Source: JADHLK01 sp038131695 (GTDB lineage: Bacteria > Pseudomonadota > Alphaproteobacteria > Puniceispirillales > Puniceispirillaceae). From it: DNA of 64,000 nucleotides. The DNA lies in assembly GCA_038131695.1 (NCBI GenBank), contig JAYPQA010000031.1:11434-75433 (forward strand), in the 5' to 3' direction. Positions 1 through 7,136 of the stretch are shown in pieces (positions within the stretch are counted from its first letter, which is position 1; each line of letters starts with the position of its first letter). The position numbers were made by a program, and so were the translations under genes. The notes beneath the pieces are model-generated. The model was given only the letters and a program-made list of their open reading frames with translations, did not search any database and had not been told where the DNA came from.

Positions 1-941
1 CCCAGCAGCATTTGCTGATGCGCCAGCTGGGCGATCACGGGCTGCAAGAGGAAGAGCTGGAGATCACAGAAGACAGTATCCGCCAGATTATCCGCCTCTA
101 TACGCGTGAGGCGGGGGTGCGTGCGCTGGAACGCGAGCTGGCCAAAATCGCCCGCAAGGCGGTGACGGCGATTGAATCGGGCGATGCTGAAAAAATTGCG
201 GTCACCCCGGAAAATCTGGCTGAGTATTGCGGCGTGCCGCGCTTCAAATTCGGCGAGATGGATGCCGAGGATCAGGTTGGGGTGGTGACTGGCCTGGCCT
301 GGACAGAGGTGGGCGGTGAGCTGTTGAAAATTGAATCGGTCAAGGTGCCGGGCAAGGGCAAGATAACCGCGACCGGCAAGCTGGGCGAGGTGATGAAGGA
401 ATCCATCCAGGCGGCGGAATTCCTGATCAAATCGCGTGCCCATATCTATGGCGTTACGGCTGAGGATCTGGAAAAGCATGATATGCACGTCCATGTGCCC
501 GAAGGGGCGACGCCCAAGGACGGGCCATCTGCCGGGGTGGCGATGGTGAGCGCTATCCTGTCTTCCTTGACCGGTATTCCGGTGCGCCGGGATGTGGCGA
601 TGACCGGTGAGATCACGCTGCGCGGGCGGGTCCTGCCGATTGGCGGGCTGAAGGAAAAGCTGCTGGCGGCCTTGCGGGGCGGTATCAAGACAGTTCTGAT
701 TCCCAAGGAAAATGAGAAGGATTTGAAGGAAATTCCGGAAAATGTGACGGCCGGGCTGACGATTATTCCGGTGGCGCTGATAGATGAGGTGCTGGCGGTG
801 GCTCTGGCCGGTGAATTGGGAGCCGGTGAATTGGGCAAGGGTGAATTGGGGGCCAGCGGGCTGGATACGCCGCAGCCTGAGCCGGTTGCACCGGGCGTGG
901 TTACCCCGTCCGGGGAGAGCACAGACCGCACCGCACATTAA
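1..941 (+). CDS. lon: Lon ATP-dependent protease, C-terminal part (5' end outside window)
   Basis: This is the 3' end of the gene; the reading frame is open from base 3 and continues upstream of the window. It carries the end of the AAA+ sensor region (REAGVRALERELAKIARKA) and the complete serine-lysine protease domain. The catalytic serine lies in PKDGPSAGVAM and the catalytic lysine in GGLKEKLLAALRGG. Lon degrades misfolded and regulatory proteins in the cytoplasm; in Caulobacter-type bacteria it also degrades CcrM and DnaA. The C-terminal tail (about residues 265-309 of the visible part) is low-complexity, with a five-residue repeat GELGA-GELGK-GELGA encoded by 15-bp direct repeats. It is followed by hupB, the usual neighbour. 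Confidence 0.97.
   Translation, partial: QQHLLMRQLGDHGLQEEELEITEDSIRQIIRLYTREAGVRALERELAKIARKAVTAIESGDAEKIAVTPENLAEYCGVPRFKFGEMDAEDQVGVVTGLAWTEVGGELLKIESVKVPGKGKITATGKLGEVMKESIQAAEFLIKSRAHIYGVTAEDLEKHDMHVHVPEGATPKDGPSAGVAMVSAILSSLTGIPVRRDVAMTGEITLRGRVLPIGGLKEKLLAALRGGIKTVLIPKENEKDLKEIPENVTAGLTIIPVALIDEVLAVALAGELGAGELGKGELGASGLDTPQPEPVAPGVVTPSGESTDRTAH
811..855 (+). repeat. 15-bp-period direct repeat in the lon tail
   Basis: GTGAATTGGG starts at 811, 826 and 841, an exact 15-bp spacing, and encodes three GEL-G pentapeptides in the C-terminal tail of Lon. The period matches repeats at three other loci in this window. Confidence 0.9.
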
Positions 942-990
942 CAAAGCATTTACAAAAGCCCGGTTTTTCCCAGAAAATTGCGATTTTCAG

Positions 991-1020
991 TTGACCAAGG
1001 GCTGAACGGGCGGCTACTCT
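991..1020 (+). promoter_or_regulatory. Possible hupB promoter
   Basis: TTGACC (991-996) and TACTCT (1015-1020) are separated by 18 bp, about 60 bp upstream of the hupB start in the lon-hupB gap. The -35 is good and the -10 is weak. Confidence 0.35.
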
Positions 1021-1078
1021 TACCCTATCCTTAAGTGTAAGGGCAAATGTGACTTATCAAACATAAAGGGGGCTTCCC

Positions 1079-1351
1079 ATGAACAAAAACGATCTCGTAG
1101 GGGCTGTTGCTGATGCTTCCGGCCTGACCAAAGCAGATGCTGGCCGTGCTGTTGATGCTGTGTTCTCATCCATCGAAGGCGCGCTGAAGTCCGGCGGCGA
1201 AGTTCGTATTGTTGGTTTTGGCACCTTTTCCGTAGCCAATCGGGCCGCGAGCACCGGGCGCAACCCGCGCACCGGCGAAACCATCCAGATTCCGGCCTCC
1301 AAACAGCCGAAATTCAAGGCTGGCGCGCCGCTGAAGGCTGCGGTGAACTAA
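1079..1351 (+). CDS. hupB: DNA-binding protein HU
   Basis: The product is a 90-residue HU-family nucleoid protein that binds and bends DNA without strong sequence preference, acting as a dimer. It has the N-terminal helical dimer region (MNKNDLVGAVADASGL), the GFGTF motif near residue 46, and the beta-arm signature GRNPRTGETIQIPAS (about residues 60-74) with the intercalating proline. Full length. A GGGGG tract about 8 bp upstream can serve as the ribosome site. It lies alone between lon and a strong terminator. It differs from the IHF alpha subunit near 43.3 kb in lacking the IHF-type C-terminal extension. Confidence 0.97.
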   Translation: MNKNDLVGAVADASGLTKADAGRAVDAVFSSIEGALKSGGEVRIVGFGTFSVANRAASTGRNPRTGETIQIPASKQPKFKAGAPLKAAVN

Positions 1352-1385
1352 ATCTATCTGTTCGCCATTTATCTATAAGACTGAT

Positions 1386-1422
1386 CGGCCCTGTTGCCTG
1401 GTGCGGCAGGGCCGGTTTTTTT
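1386..1422 (+). terminator. Rho-independent terminator after hupB
   Basis: CGGCCCTG (1386-1393) pairs perfectly with CAGGGCCG (1407-1414) and is followed by seven T after one G. It ends the lon/hupB region. Confidence 0.88.
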
Positions 1423-1501
1423 GCGGGACGACGGCAAAAAAGCAAAAGACAGCCGACAGGTTGGGTTGGGCGGGACGGAGGGCGGCAAAAGCGAAGACAG
1501 C

Positions 1502-1530
1502 TTGACAGGGCCGGCCGGCTGCGTTTAGGT
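1502..1530 (+). promoter_or_regulatory. Likely tRNA-Val promoter
   Basis: A perfect TTGACA (1502-1507), a 17-bp spacer and TTAGGT (1525-1530) place the start point about 12-15 bp before the tRNA. Confidence 0.5.
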
Positions 1531-1550
1531 GCTGCAGCAAAGGCGATAAC

Positions 1551-1626
1551 GGGTGGTTAGCTCAGCTGGGAGAGCAACTCGTTTACACCGAGTAGGTCGG
1601 GGGTTCGAGCCCCTCACCACCCACCA
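1551..1626 (+). tRNA. tRNA-Val (anticodon TAC)
   Basis: The acceptor stem GGGTGGT pairs with ACCACCC. The D arm is GCTC/GAGC, the anticodon stem ACTCG/CGAGT encloses loop TTTACAC (anticodon TAC), and the T arm carries the loop TTCGAGC. The CCA end is encoded (1624-1626). Length is 76 nt. Confidence 0.97.
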
Positions 1627-1722
1627 TCGCCGCCTTTTTTCCAGATAAAAACCCGGCCAGAAAAGGCCAGCGCGGCTGTGGGGATATACGCCCCTCAGGC
1701 TGTCTTGGCAGCTGCCCGCCCC

Positions 1723-2470
1723 TCAGGCAATCTCGGTCAGGGTGATGGTGCTGTCTGTGAGGTTGCTGCTGGTCAAATCGGTGATGTAATTTTCCAATAT
1801 GGCGAGGATTTTGGAAGTATCGGCGGCGGTGTTGGTGGCGTTCCCGGCATAGATAACCGTGTCATTGGTCGCCGCGTTGCCGTCCGTGCTGCTGCGGCCA
1901 GTTGCCGGGTCGGTGCTGTTCTTGAACCAGATTTTGGTGATACCGGCCCCCAGTTTCAGCTTGTCGCCGGACGCAAAATCGGCAATCACATCAGCCAAAG
2001 CCTCGCTGGCAGCGGCCACATCCGTCACAAACACATCATTGCCCGCCCTGCCGGTCAGAATATCCCGCTCCGCCAGCCAGCCGGTCTGCGCCATCCCCGC
2101 CGGTGAGCCTGTCATCGCCATTATAGCCGATCAGCAATTCGTTAGCAGAGGTGCCGGTCAGGATGTCATGGCCTGCCGAACCCTCAAGCGCATTATTGGT
2201 CGCTCCATGTGCCGGGCGAGGTCTGATACCAGACTTTGAATGTGCCGGTATAATTCCTACTGACCAAATCCATATCCCCATCGCCATCAATATCGGTAAA
2301 GATTAGGGCGCTGGCCGCTCCCACATCAAAGCCATTGAAGGGGTTGGCCGAGCCGGTCAGTTCGGTGTAATTCCAAGAGCCATCATTACGTTAAACCCTG
2401 AATATGCCATCGTCCTTGGCGCGCTGGAAGCCCCCGGTGTCACCAAGGACAAGAATACAGGGGTATTGGA
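1723..2470 (-). pseudogene. Decayed VCBS/FG-GAP and RTX calcium-binding repeat protein
   Basis: Read from right to left, three frames give consecutive parts of one secreted-type protein. First is an FG-GAP/VCBS repeat (FTDIDGDGDMDLVSRN, around 2260-2330). Next come RTX nonapeptides (GSAGHDILTG, GGDGADRLAGGAG, around 2090-2200). Last is a C-terminal domain ending in TDSTITLTEIA. Frame changes occur near 2215 and 2085, and there is an in-frame TAA near 2395. No start codon or signal sequence is visible, so the 5' end is lost or further broken. RTX repeats bind calcium in exported proteins. The last 110 residues resemble those of the RTX lipoprotein at 33559-34793. The indels may be technical, but the stop and missing start argue for real decay. 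Confidence 0.75.
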
Positions 2471-2684
2471 CAGGCCCCGTGATTATGCCAACAGGTTCCC
2501 CGAAGAGAGCCTGAAACTGCTGTATTCTGTAATGAGAGAGGGGGTCTATTTAGGCCCTGATGGAGCGCAGCGATTGAGTGCGCTTTTGGATATACTTGCC
2601 CAAAAAGGCCTGTCCGAAAGTCTGAAATATTTAGAGCTGAGAGAATTCACAGGGATCAGCTCCCCTGATCCCGTCTTGCCCTAA
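2466..2684 (+). CDS. Small hypothetical protein or gene fragment
   Basis: This is a 72-codon frame starting at TTG, with a helix-rich, non-repetitive composition (ESLKLLYSVMREG, GAQRLSALLDILAQKG, LSESLKYLELREF) that looks like real protein. The same frame stays open upstream into the antisense of the decayed VCBS gene, so it may be the 3' remnant of a longer gene that recombined here. I recognise no family, there is no clear ribosome site, and no partner gene is evident. It could also be a chance frame. Confidence 0.3.
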   Translation: MDRPRDYANRFPEESLKLLYSVMREGVYLGPDGAQRLSALLDILAQKGLSESLKYLELREFTGISSPDPVLP

Positions 2685-2751
2685 TCGGATGCCGCGGTTT
2701 TCTGTCCGATGCATCCTCTTTTCCCCGCTCCCCTCTGCCTGCTTCAAAGGC

Positions 2752-2780
2752 TTGTGCAACCGGCCCCGATGCCGCACAAT
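2752..2780 (+). promoter_or_regulatory. Possible promoter of the phosphatase/MmcB gene
   Basis: TTGTGC (2752-2757), a 17-bp spacer and CACAAT (2775-2780) lie 45 bp upstream of the ATG at 2825. Confidence 0.35.
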
Positions 2781-2824
2781 GATTTGCGGATTATCGGCCA
2801 TGCTGGCACAGGGATAAAGAAGAG

Positions 2825-3922
2825 ATGGGCGGGAAAAAGCGGCTCTTGCCGGCTCTGGCAAGCAGCTTTGGGCAAAAAAGGGCTTGGCTGCTGGCTGTGT
2901 GGTTTCTGGTCAGCCCGGCGCTCCTGACTCTGGCCAAGGCGGCTGAGCCGCTGACGCTGGCCGAATTTGCCGCCCGCCCGCAGGGGCAGATTCTGTTTAT
3001 GCGGCACGCTCTGGCCCCGGGCGGCGGCGATCCGCCTGATTTTGCCCTGCGGAACTGTGCCAGCCAGCGCAATCTGGATGCGACAGGACGCGCCCAGGCC
3101 GCCGCCATTGGCGGTGAGCTGGCGGCTGCCGGGATTCAGCCAGACCTCATCGCCTCCAGCCAATGGTGCCGCTGTCTGGAAACCGCCCGCTTGCTGGGGC
3201 TGGGCCCGGTTATGGAGCTGGACGGGCTGAACAGCTTTTTTCAAAATATTGTGCCAAGAAAAGAGACGCTGGCCAGATTGCGCGCCCAGATAGACCAGCT
3301 GCCAGAGGGCCAGCTGGCCCTGATGGTCACCCATTTTGTGACCATTCAGGCGATCACCGGGCTGGCTGTCCGCTCCGGCGAGATGGTCGTCTATGATCGC
3401 AAGACCGGAGCCGCCCGCCCGCTTTATTCTGGAGAGCAGCCGGTGAGCCTGCCCGCCGACCGGATCAAGCTGGCGCTGATCCGCCATTTTCTGGATCAGG
3501 GGCAGGTCTGTCTGACCGAATTTTCGCTGAAATCCGGGCGGCGGGCTGATCTGATCGCGCTGGACAGGCAGGACCGGATCACCATCATAGAGGTGAAATC
3601 CTCTGCGGCAGATTTTCGCGCGGACAAGAAATGGCCGGACTATACCCAATGGGCTGACCGGTTCTGCTTTGCCGTGGCTGAGGGGTTTGATCTGGGCTTG
3701 CTGCCCGGGCCGCAAGAGGCGGGCATCTATATTACAGACGGGTTTGAGGCGGTGCTGGCCCAGGATCCGCCAACCCGCCAGCTGGCCCCGGCCCGCCGCC
3801 GGGCCCTGATCGGCAGGCTGGCCAAAAAGGCGATGGGGCGGGAAAGCCGCCAGCTGCTGGAGGCGGCCGGGCTGCCGGTAACCAATCTGGCCGAAGATGA
3901 TTTTGCCAGTGACGGGGATTAA
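2825..3922 (+). CDS. Histidine phosphatase domain fused to MmcB-like DNA repair domain
   Basis: The 365-residue frame joins two unrelated parts. Residues 1-40 look like a signal peptide (basic start, WLLAVWFLVSPALLTL, AKAAE). Residues 50-205 resemble the histidine phosphatase superfamily: FMRHALAPGG carries the phospho-accepting His, and VTHFV near 168 may carry the second. Residues 215-365 match the MmcB family (DUF1052-type), with SGRRADLIALD, IEVKSSAADFRADKKWPDY and a basic C-terminus. MmcB is a cytoplasmic nuclease-fold repair protein, so a secreted fusion is odd. A GTG at about 3442 (VSLPADRIKLALIRHFLDQ) could start MmcB separately, and an indel may have erased the phosphatase stop. The convergent TPR gene is a plausible MmcB neighbour. 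Confidence 0.75.
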   Translation: MGGKKRLLPALASSFGQKRAWLLAVWFLVSPALLTLAKAAEPLTLAEFAARPQGQILFMRHALAPGGGDPPDFALRNCASQRNLDATGRAQAAAIGGELAAAGIQPDLIASSQWCRCLETARLLGLGPVMELDGLNSFFQNIVPRKETLARLRAQIDQLPEGQLALMVTHFVTIQAITGLAVRSGEMVVYDRKTGAARPLYSGEQPVSLPADRIKLALIRHFLDQGQVCLTEFSLKSGRRADLIALDRQDRITIIEVKSSAADFRADKKWPDYTQWADRFCFAVAEGFDLGLLPGPQEAGIYITDGFEAVLAQDPPTRQLAPARRRALIGRLAKKAMGRESRQLLEAAGLPVTNLAEDDFASDGD

Positions 3923-3967
3923 AGGGCAATTAACCCTGTTTCAACCTCTCTTTAACGGCTTTTTAAC
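3919..3967. promoter_or_regulatory. Two perfect CtrA-type boxes (TTAA-N7-TTAAC)
   Basis: TTAA (3919-3922), seven bases, TTAAC (3930-3934), and again TTAA (3952-3955), seven bases, TTAAC (3963-3967), in direct orientation 33 bp apart. This matches the CtrA full-site consensus known from Caulobacter. The first box overlaps the stop codon of the upstream gene, and both lie in a convergent 3'-3' gap with no promoter role evident. Confidence 0.45.
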
Positions 3968-3977
3968 CGGATGTGGC

Positions 3978-4412
3978 TTACTGTTTAGCGAGGGCGGCTT
4001 TCAAATCCTCCAGCGCATCACAGCCCAGCCAGCAGATTTTCTTCAGCTTTGCCAGATTGGCCTCTGCTGCGGCGCGGTTGCCTTGCATCAAAAACAGCTC
4101 GCCCTGATATTCCAGCGCGCCCTTATGTTTCGGGTCGAGGGTGAGGGCGGTTTCATAATGGCTGGCGGCGCGGGCCAGATCACCTGTCTTGCGATAGGAA
4201 AAGCCCAGAAGATTGTGAATATCGGCATCTTTCGGGGCTTTTTTGGCCAACTCCAGCAGGAGCGGCAGGGCGGCGGCAAATTCTTCGGCCTTGATCTGCC
4301 TGACCGCCTGATAATAGCCAGCCGGTTTTGCCTTGCTGCTGCTATAGCTGCCGCTGTCATCATCATTGCCAGCCGCCAGAACAGGCGGAGCCAGAAGCAA
4401 TCCGGCCAGCAT
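3978..4412 (-). CDS. Exported TPR protein
   Basis: The 144-residue product begins with a cleavable signal peptide (MLAGLLLAPPVLAAGND) and a short Ser-rich linker. Two or three tetratricopeptide repeats follow, around residues 35-110 (FAAALPLLLELAKKAPKDA, IHNLLGFSYRKTGDLARAA, HYETALTLDPKHKGALEYQG). TPRs mediate protein-protein contacts; the predicted location is the periplasm. A pair of cysteines (KICWLGCDAL) near the C-terminus could form a disulfide. The frame stays open upstream of the chosen ATG, so the signal peptide may be a few residues longer. It converges on the MmcB fusion gene. The substrate or partner is unknown. Confidence 0.8.
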   Translation of the reverse strand: MLAGLLLAPPVLAAGNDDDSGSYSSSKAKPAGYYQAVRQIKAEEFAAALPLLLELAKKAPKDADIHNLLGFSYRKTGDLARAASHYETALTLDPKHKGALEYQGELFLMQGNRAAAEANLAKLKKICWLGCDALEDLKAALAKQ

Positions 4413-4876
4413 CAGGCCGCGAAAAGCAGGGCCAAAAATTGAGGAGCAAATTGGGGCAAAATGGGCGAGAAGGGCAGGGGACGGTTCTCATCATCACACT
4501 CCATGAAAAAAGACCGGCAAAAGACCAGGCAATTACCGGGAGCCAGTCATCCGACCAAGATCTTGGCAGCTATTTTTACCGTTTTATGGCTCTTCTACGC
4601 ACCCGGCCCGACCCCAGTTTGCCAGCCAGTTTTGATGGCTGGTTGCCCAGCCAGGTTGCCGAGGGGTTTGCCGGGCAGTCTGGGTGGTCTGGCAAGATTG
4701 GCAGGGCCGGGCGAAGGCGCAAAGGATTGCGACCGGCGGCCCCTCAGCATCAACTCAGCACCTATCGCAATCAATCGTCAAATAATCGGGTCTGGTGGGC
4801 GGATGATGCTTGACTTGCCGGGTTTATTTGGCTAATTCTGCCCTTCATCGGGCATTGATGCCTGACCCTTGGCGAA
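4413..4876. other. Gene-free interval before tRNA-Asp
   Basis: I see no convincing gene. Open frames here are Pro/Arg/Gly-rich and lack ribosome sites. It contains a 7-bp perfect hairpin CCAGCCA/TGGCTGG (4622-4642) without a T run, and the tRNA-Asp promoter candidate. Confidence 0.6.
4810..4838 (+). promoter_or_regulatory. Likely tRNA-Asp promoter
   Basis: TTGACT (4810-4815), a 17-bp spacer and TAATTC (4833-4838), about 38 bp upstream of the mature tRNA. Confidence 0.4.
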
Positions 4877-4953
<77 letters not shown>

Positions 4954-5110
4954 TATTCCCAAGATTTACCCCATTTCCCGCATTTCCCGCCAAATCTCCC
5001 CCGGACTTGCCCAAATTCCCCGCTATTTCCCGCCAGATTTCTCCGGGCCATTTTCCCCGGGCCATTTTTTTGGGGGCCATTTTCGGCTCGCTGGCTGGCA
5101 GGCGCCGGGC
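4954..5110. repeat. Low-complexity ATTTCCCG / GGGCCATTTT repeats
   Basis: Degenerate short repeats fill the space between tRNA-Asp and the RpiR gene: several ATTTCCCG units (about 4965-5036), then three GGGCCATTTT units (about 5046-5085). T runs within GC-rich arms may act as a terminator for either side. Confidence 0.55.
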
Positions 5111-5115
5111 GGGCT

Positions 5116-5931
5116 TCAGGATTCCTCCCAATAGCCGCGAATGGCTTTCATGCGGTCGGCAAAATAGGCGATGCGCTGATGCGCCTCAACCGCCGGGTCA
5201 TCAAAGACGGTTTCCAAAATCGCCTCTATGGCGGAAAAAGTGCGGCCCATGCGGAACAGGTATTTGCCTTTTTCAGTCGGCACGATGACCGGCACGGTGG
5301 CATATTTGACCAGCGGTGAGCTGGGCGTATCGGTGATGGCGATGGTCTTGATTTTCAGCTGGTGGGCGGCCCGCAGCAGGCGCTGCATCGTCTCAATCGA
5401 ATAGGGGCAGCTGGAAAAGGCGATAATCACATCCCCGTCTGTCATGCGGGCCAGATCCTCAACATTGCCGGCCCCGGGATGGGCCAGCAGGTAAAAATTG
5501 TCAAAGACCATGCGCGCCATATAAACCATGTAATGGGCAAAGCCGCGCGCGCTGCGAAAGCCGGTCACCTGCACCTGACGGGCTTGTGTGATCAGCTCGG
5601 CGGCCTCAGCAATGCCCGGCCAATCAGCTGGCCAATCAGCATTCATTGCAGGGCGGCGGCGGCCAGAGAGGCTGTTATCAGGGCGGCCAGAAGCGCTATT
5701 GGCCGGGTATATTTCGGCTTTGACCGCCGCCTGAAAATCGCGGTAGCCAGCAAAGCCCAGCGCGCGCACCAGCCGGATAAGGGTGAGGGTGGACACCCCG
5801 GCCTGCCCGGCCAGCTGGCGAATCGAGGCAAAGGGAATCTGGTCGTAATCCAGCAGAATCGCGGCCGCGGCCTGGCGCATTTTGGGCGTGAGGCCGGGCT
5901 GGTGTTTAGTCAATAACGCTCTGATCTGCAT
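5116..5931 (-). CDS. RpiR/MurR-family transcriptional regulator
   Basis: The 271-residue protein has an N-terminal RpiR helix-turn-helix domain (about 1-75: ALLTKHQPGLTPKMRQAAA, SIRQLAGQAGVSTLTLIRLVRALGFAGYRDF). A SIS sugar-phosphate-type sensor domain follows (about 115-250: VQVTGFRSARGFAHYM, DVIIAFSSCPYSIETM, TIAITDTPSSPLVKYA). RpiR regulators usually sense a metabolite and control an adjacent catabolic operon. It is divergent from the TAXI-TRAP/aminotransferase genes, with a palindrome between them, so it probably regulates that cassette. I chose ATG 5931 over a TTG five codons upstream. The linker at about residues 80-110 holds a 12-bp duplication (ADWPADWP). Confidence 0.9.
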   Translation of the reverse strand: MQIRALLTKHQPGLTPKMRQAAAAILLDYDQIPFASIRQLAGQAGVSTLTLIRLVRALGFAGYRDFQAAVKAEIYPANSASGRPDNSLSGRRRPAMNADWPADWPGIAEAAELITQARQVQVTGFRSARGFAHYMVYMARMVFDNFYLLAHPGAGNVEDLARMTDGDVIIAFSSCPYSIETMQRLLRAAHQLKIKTIAITDTPSSPLVKYATVPVIVPTEKGKYLFRMGRTFSAIEAILETVFDDPAVEAHQRIAYFADRMKAIRGYWEES

Positions 5932-5947
5932 GAATTCTGTAACCAAA

Positions 5948-5967
5948 AATATAACAATCGTTATATT
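5948..5967. promoter_or_regulatory. Operator-like palindrome in the RpiR/TAXI divergent region
   Basis: Perfect 8-bp arms AATATAAC and GTTATATT flank the 4-bp centre AATC. The site lies 17 bp before the regulator start and 87 bp before the TAXI gene, the expected place for an autoregulatory RpiR operator. Confidence 0.6.
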
Positions 5968-5994
5968 ATTCGCAGCAGATATACAAATGTTTTT

Positions 5995-6009
5995 GCAAAA
6001 TGGTTTTGC
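5995..6009. promoter_or_regulatory. Second inverted repeat, GCAAAA-N3-TTTTGC
   Basis: Perfect 6-bp arms around TGG, 45 bp before the TAXI receptor start. It may be a second operator or part of the promoter; its sequence is unlike the first palindrome. Confidence 0.4.
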
Positions 6010-6053
6010 TGTTTACACTCTGACCAGTCAACCTATTTTGAGGAGAAGAGAAC

Positions 6054-7021
6054 ATGAATTTCAAAAAATTTGTGTATGGGGGCGTGATAGCCTCTATGGC
6101 TGCTTTTGGGGCCGCCCAGGCCTTTGCAGAGCAGTTTGTGTCCATTGGCACAGGCGGCGTAACCGGGGTGTATTACCCGACAGGCGGGGCGATTTGCCGT
6201 CTGGTGAACAAGGACCGCAAATCACGGTATCCGCTGTTCAGCCAGATCCACCGGCGGGTCTGTCCTATAACATCAACACGGTTCGGGCGGGTGAGCTGGA
6301 ATTCGGCGTGGCCCAGTCTGACTGGCAGTATCACGCCTATCGCGGCACCTCCAAATTTGCCGATAAGGGCAAGTTTTCCGATCTGCGCGCTGTGTTCTCA
6401 GTGCATCCGGAGCCCTTCACCCTGATCGCCCGCAAGGATTCCGGCATCACCTCTTTTGAGGGGCTGAAAGGCAAGAAGGTCAATGTCGGCAATCCCGGCT
6501 CCGGCCAGCGGGCCACGATGGAAGTGGTGATGGAAGCCTTTGGCATGAAGATGAGCGATTTCTCGCTGGCGGCTGAGCTGAAAGGCTCGGAAATGGCCCA
6601 GGCTATTTGTGACGGCAAAATCGAAGCGATGATCTATACGGTGGGCCATCCGGCAGCTGCGGTTACCGAAGCCGCTTCCAGCTGTGAGGTTCAGCTGGTC
6701 TCTGTTACCGGTGCGCCGATTGAAAAGCTGGTGGCGGATAATTCCTTCTACCGGGTGGCAACGGTGCCGGGTGGCATGTATGCCGGCTCTCCCAATGATA
6801 CCACGACCTTTGGTGTCGGGGCGACGGTGATCACCTCTGCTGATGTTCCGGAAAAGGTTGTCTATACCGTGGTGAAAGCCGTGTTTGACAATTTTGCAGA
6901 TTTCAAGAAGCTGCATCCGGCCTTCAATAACCTGCAAGAAGAGCAGATGATCTCTGATGGTCTGTCTGCTCCGCTGCATCCCGGCGCGCTGAAATATTAT
7001 AAAGAGCGCGGCTGGATGTAA
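6054..7021 (+). CDS. TAXI-family TRAP transporter solute receptor (two indels)
   Basis: This is a periplasmic receptor of a tripartite ATP-independent transporter, TAXI subfamily. The signal peptide is MNFKKFVYGGVIASMAAFGAAQAFA. Mature signatures include FVSIGTGGVTGVYYPTGGAICRLVN, NINTVRAGELEFGVAQSDW, FEGLKGKKVNVGNPGSGQRATMEV and MIYTVGHPAAAVTEA. Two frame changes, near 6222 and 6263, break the frame. The family sequence (HGIRCSARSTGGSV, then YNIN) is recovered by shifting frame at an A run and at an extra C. A strong GAGGAG ribosome site precedes the ATG. Length, about 322 residues, is normal. The ligand is not identifiable; the linked aminotransferase suggests an amino compound. A terminator separates it from the permease gene, so the receptor may be expressed in excess. 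Confidence 0.9.
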
Positions 7022-7030
7022 TCTGGCATC

Positions 7031-7072
7031 AGGGCGCGTATCCGCCGAGGCGGGTGCGCGCCCTGTTTTTTT
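7031..7072 (+). terminator. Terminator between TAXI receptor and permease
   Basis: AGGGCGCG (7031-7038) pairs with CGCGCCCT (7057-7064), and an inner CCGCC/GGCGG pairing is possible; then G and seven T. Partial termination would give more receptor than permease. Confidence 0.8.
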
Positions 7073-7136
7073 CATAAAGCTTATGATTTTTTTGTTTTGA
7101 ACCGCGCTCTTGAAAAGACCTGAATGGGGCCAGCCT

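Noticed and set aside
4622..4642. Hairpin CCAGCCA/TGGCTGG as a terminator
   Set aside because: It lacks a following T run and no upstream gene points into it.
4461..4835. 124-codon plus-strand frame before tRNA-Asp
   Set aside because: No recognisable domain or ribosome site; it overlaps the tRNA promoter region and is rich in Pro/Gly. Possible but unsupported.
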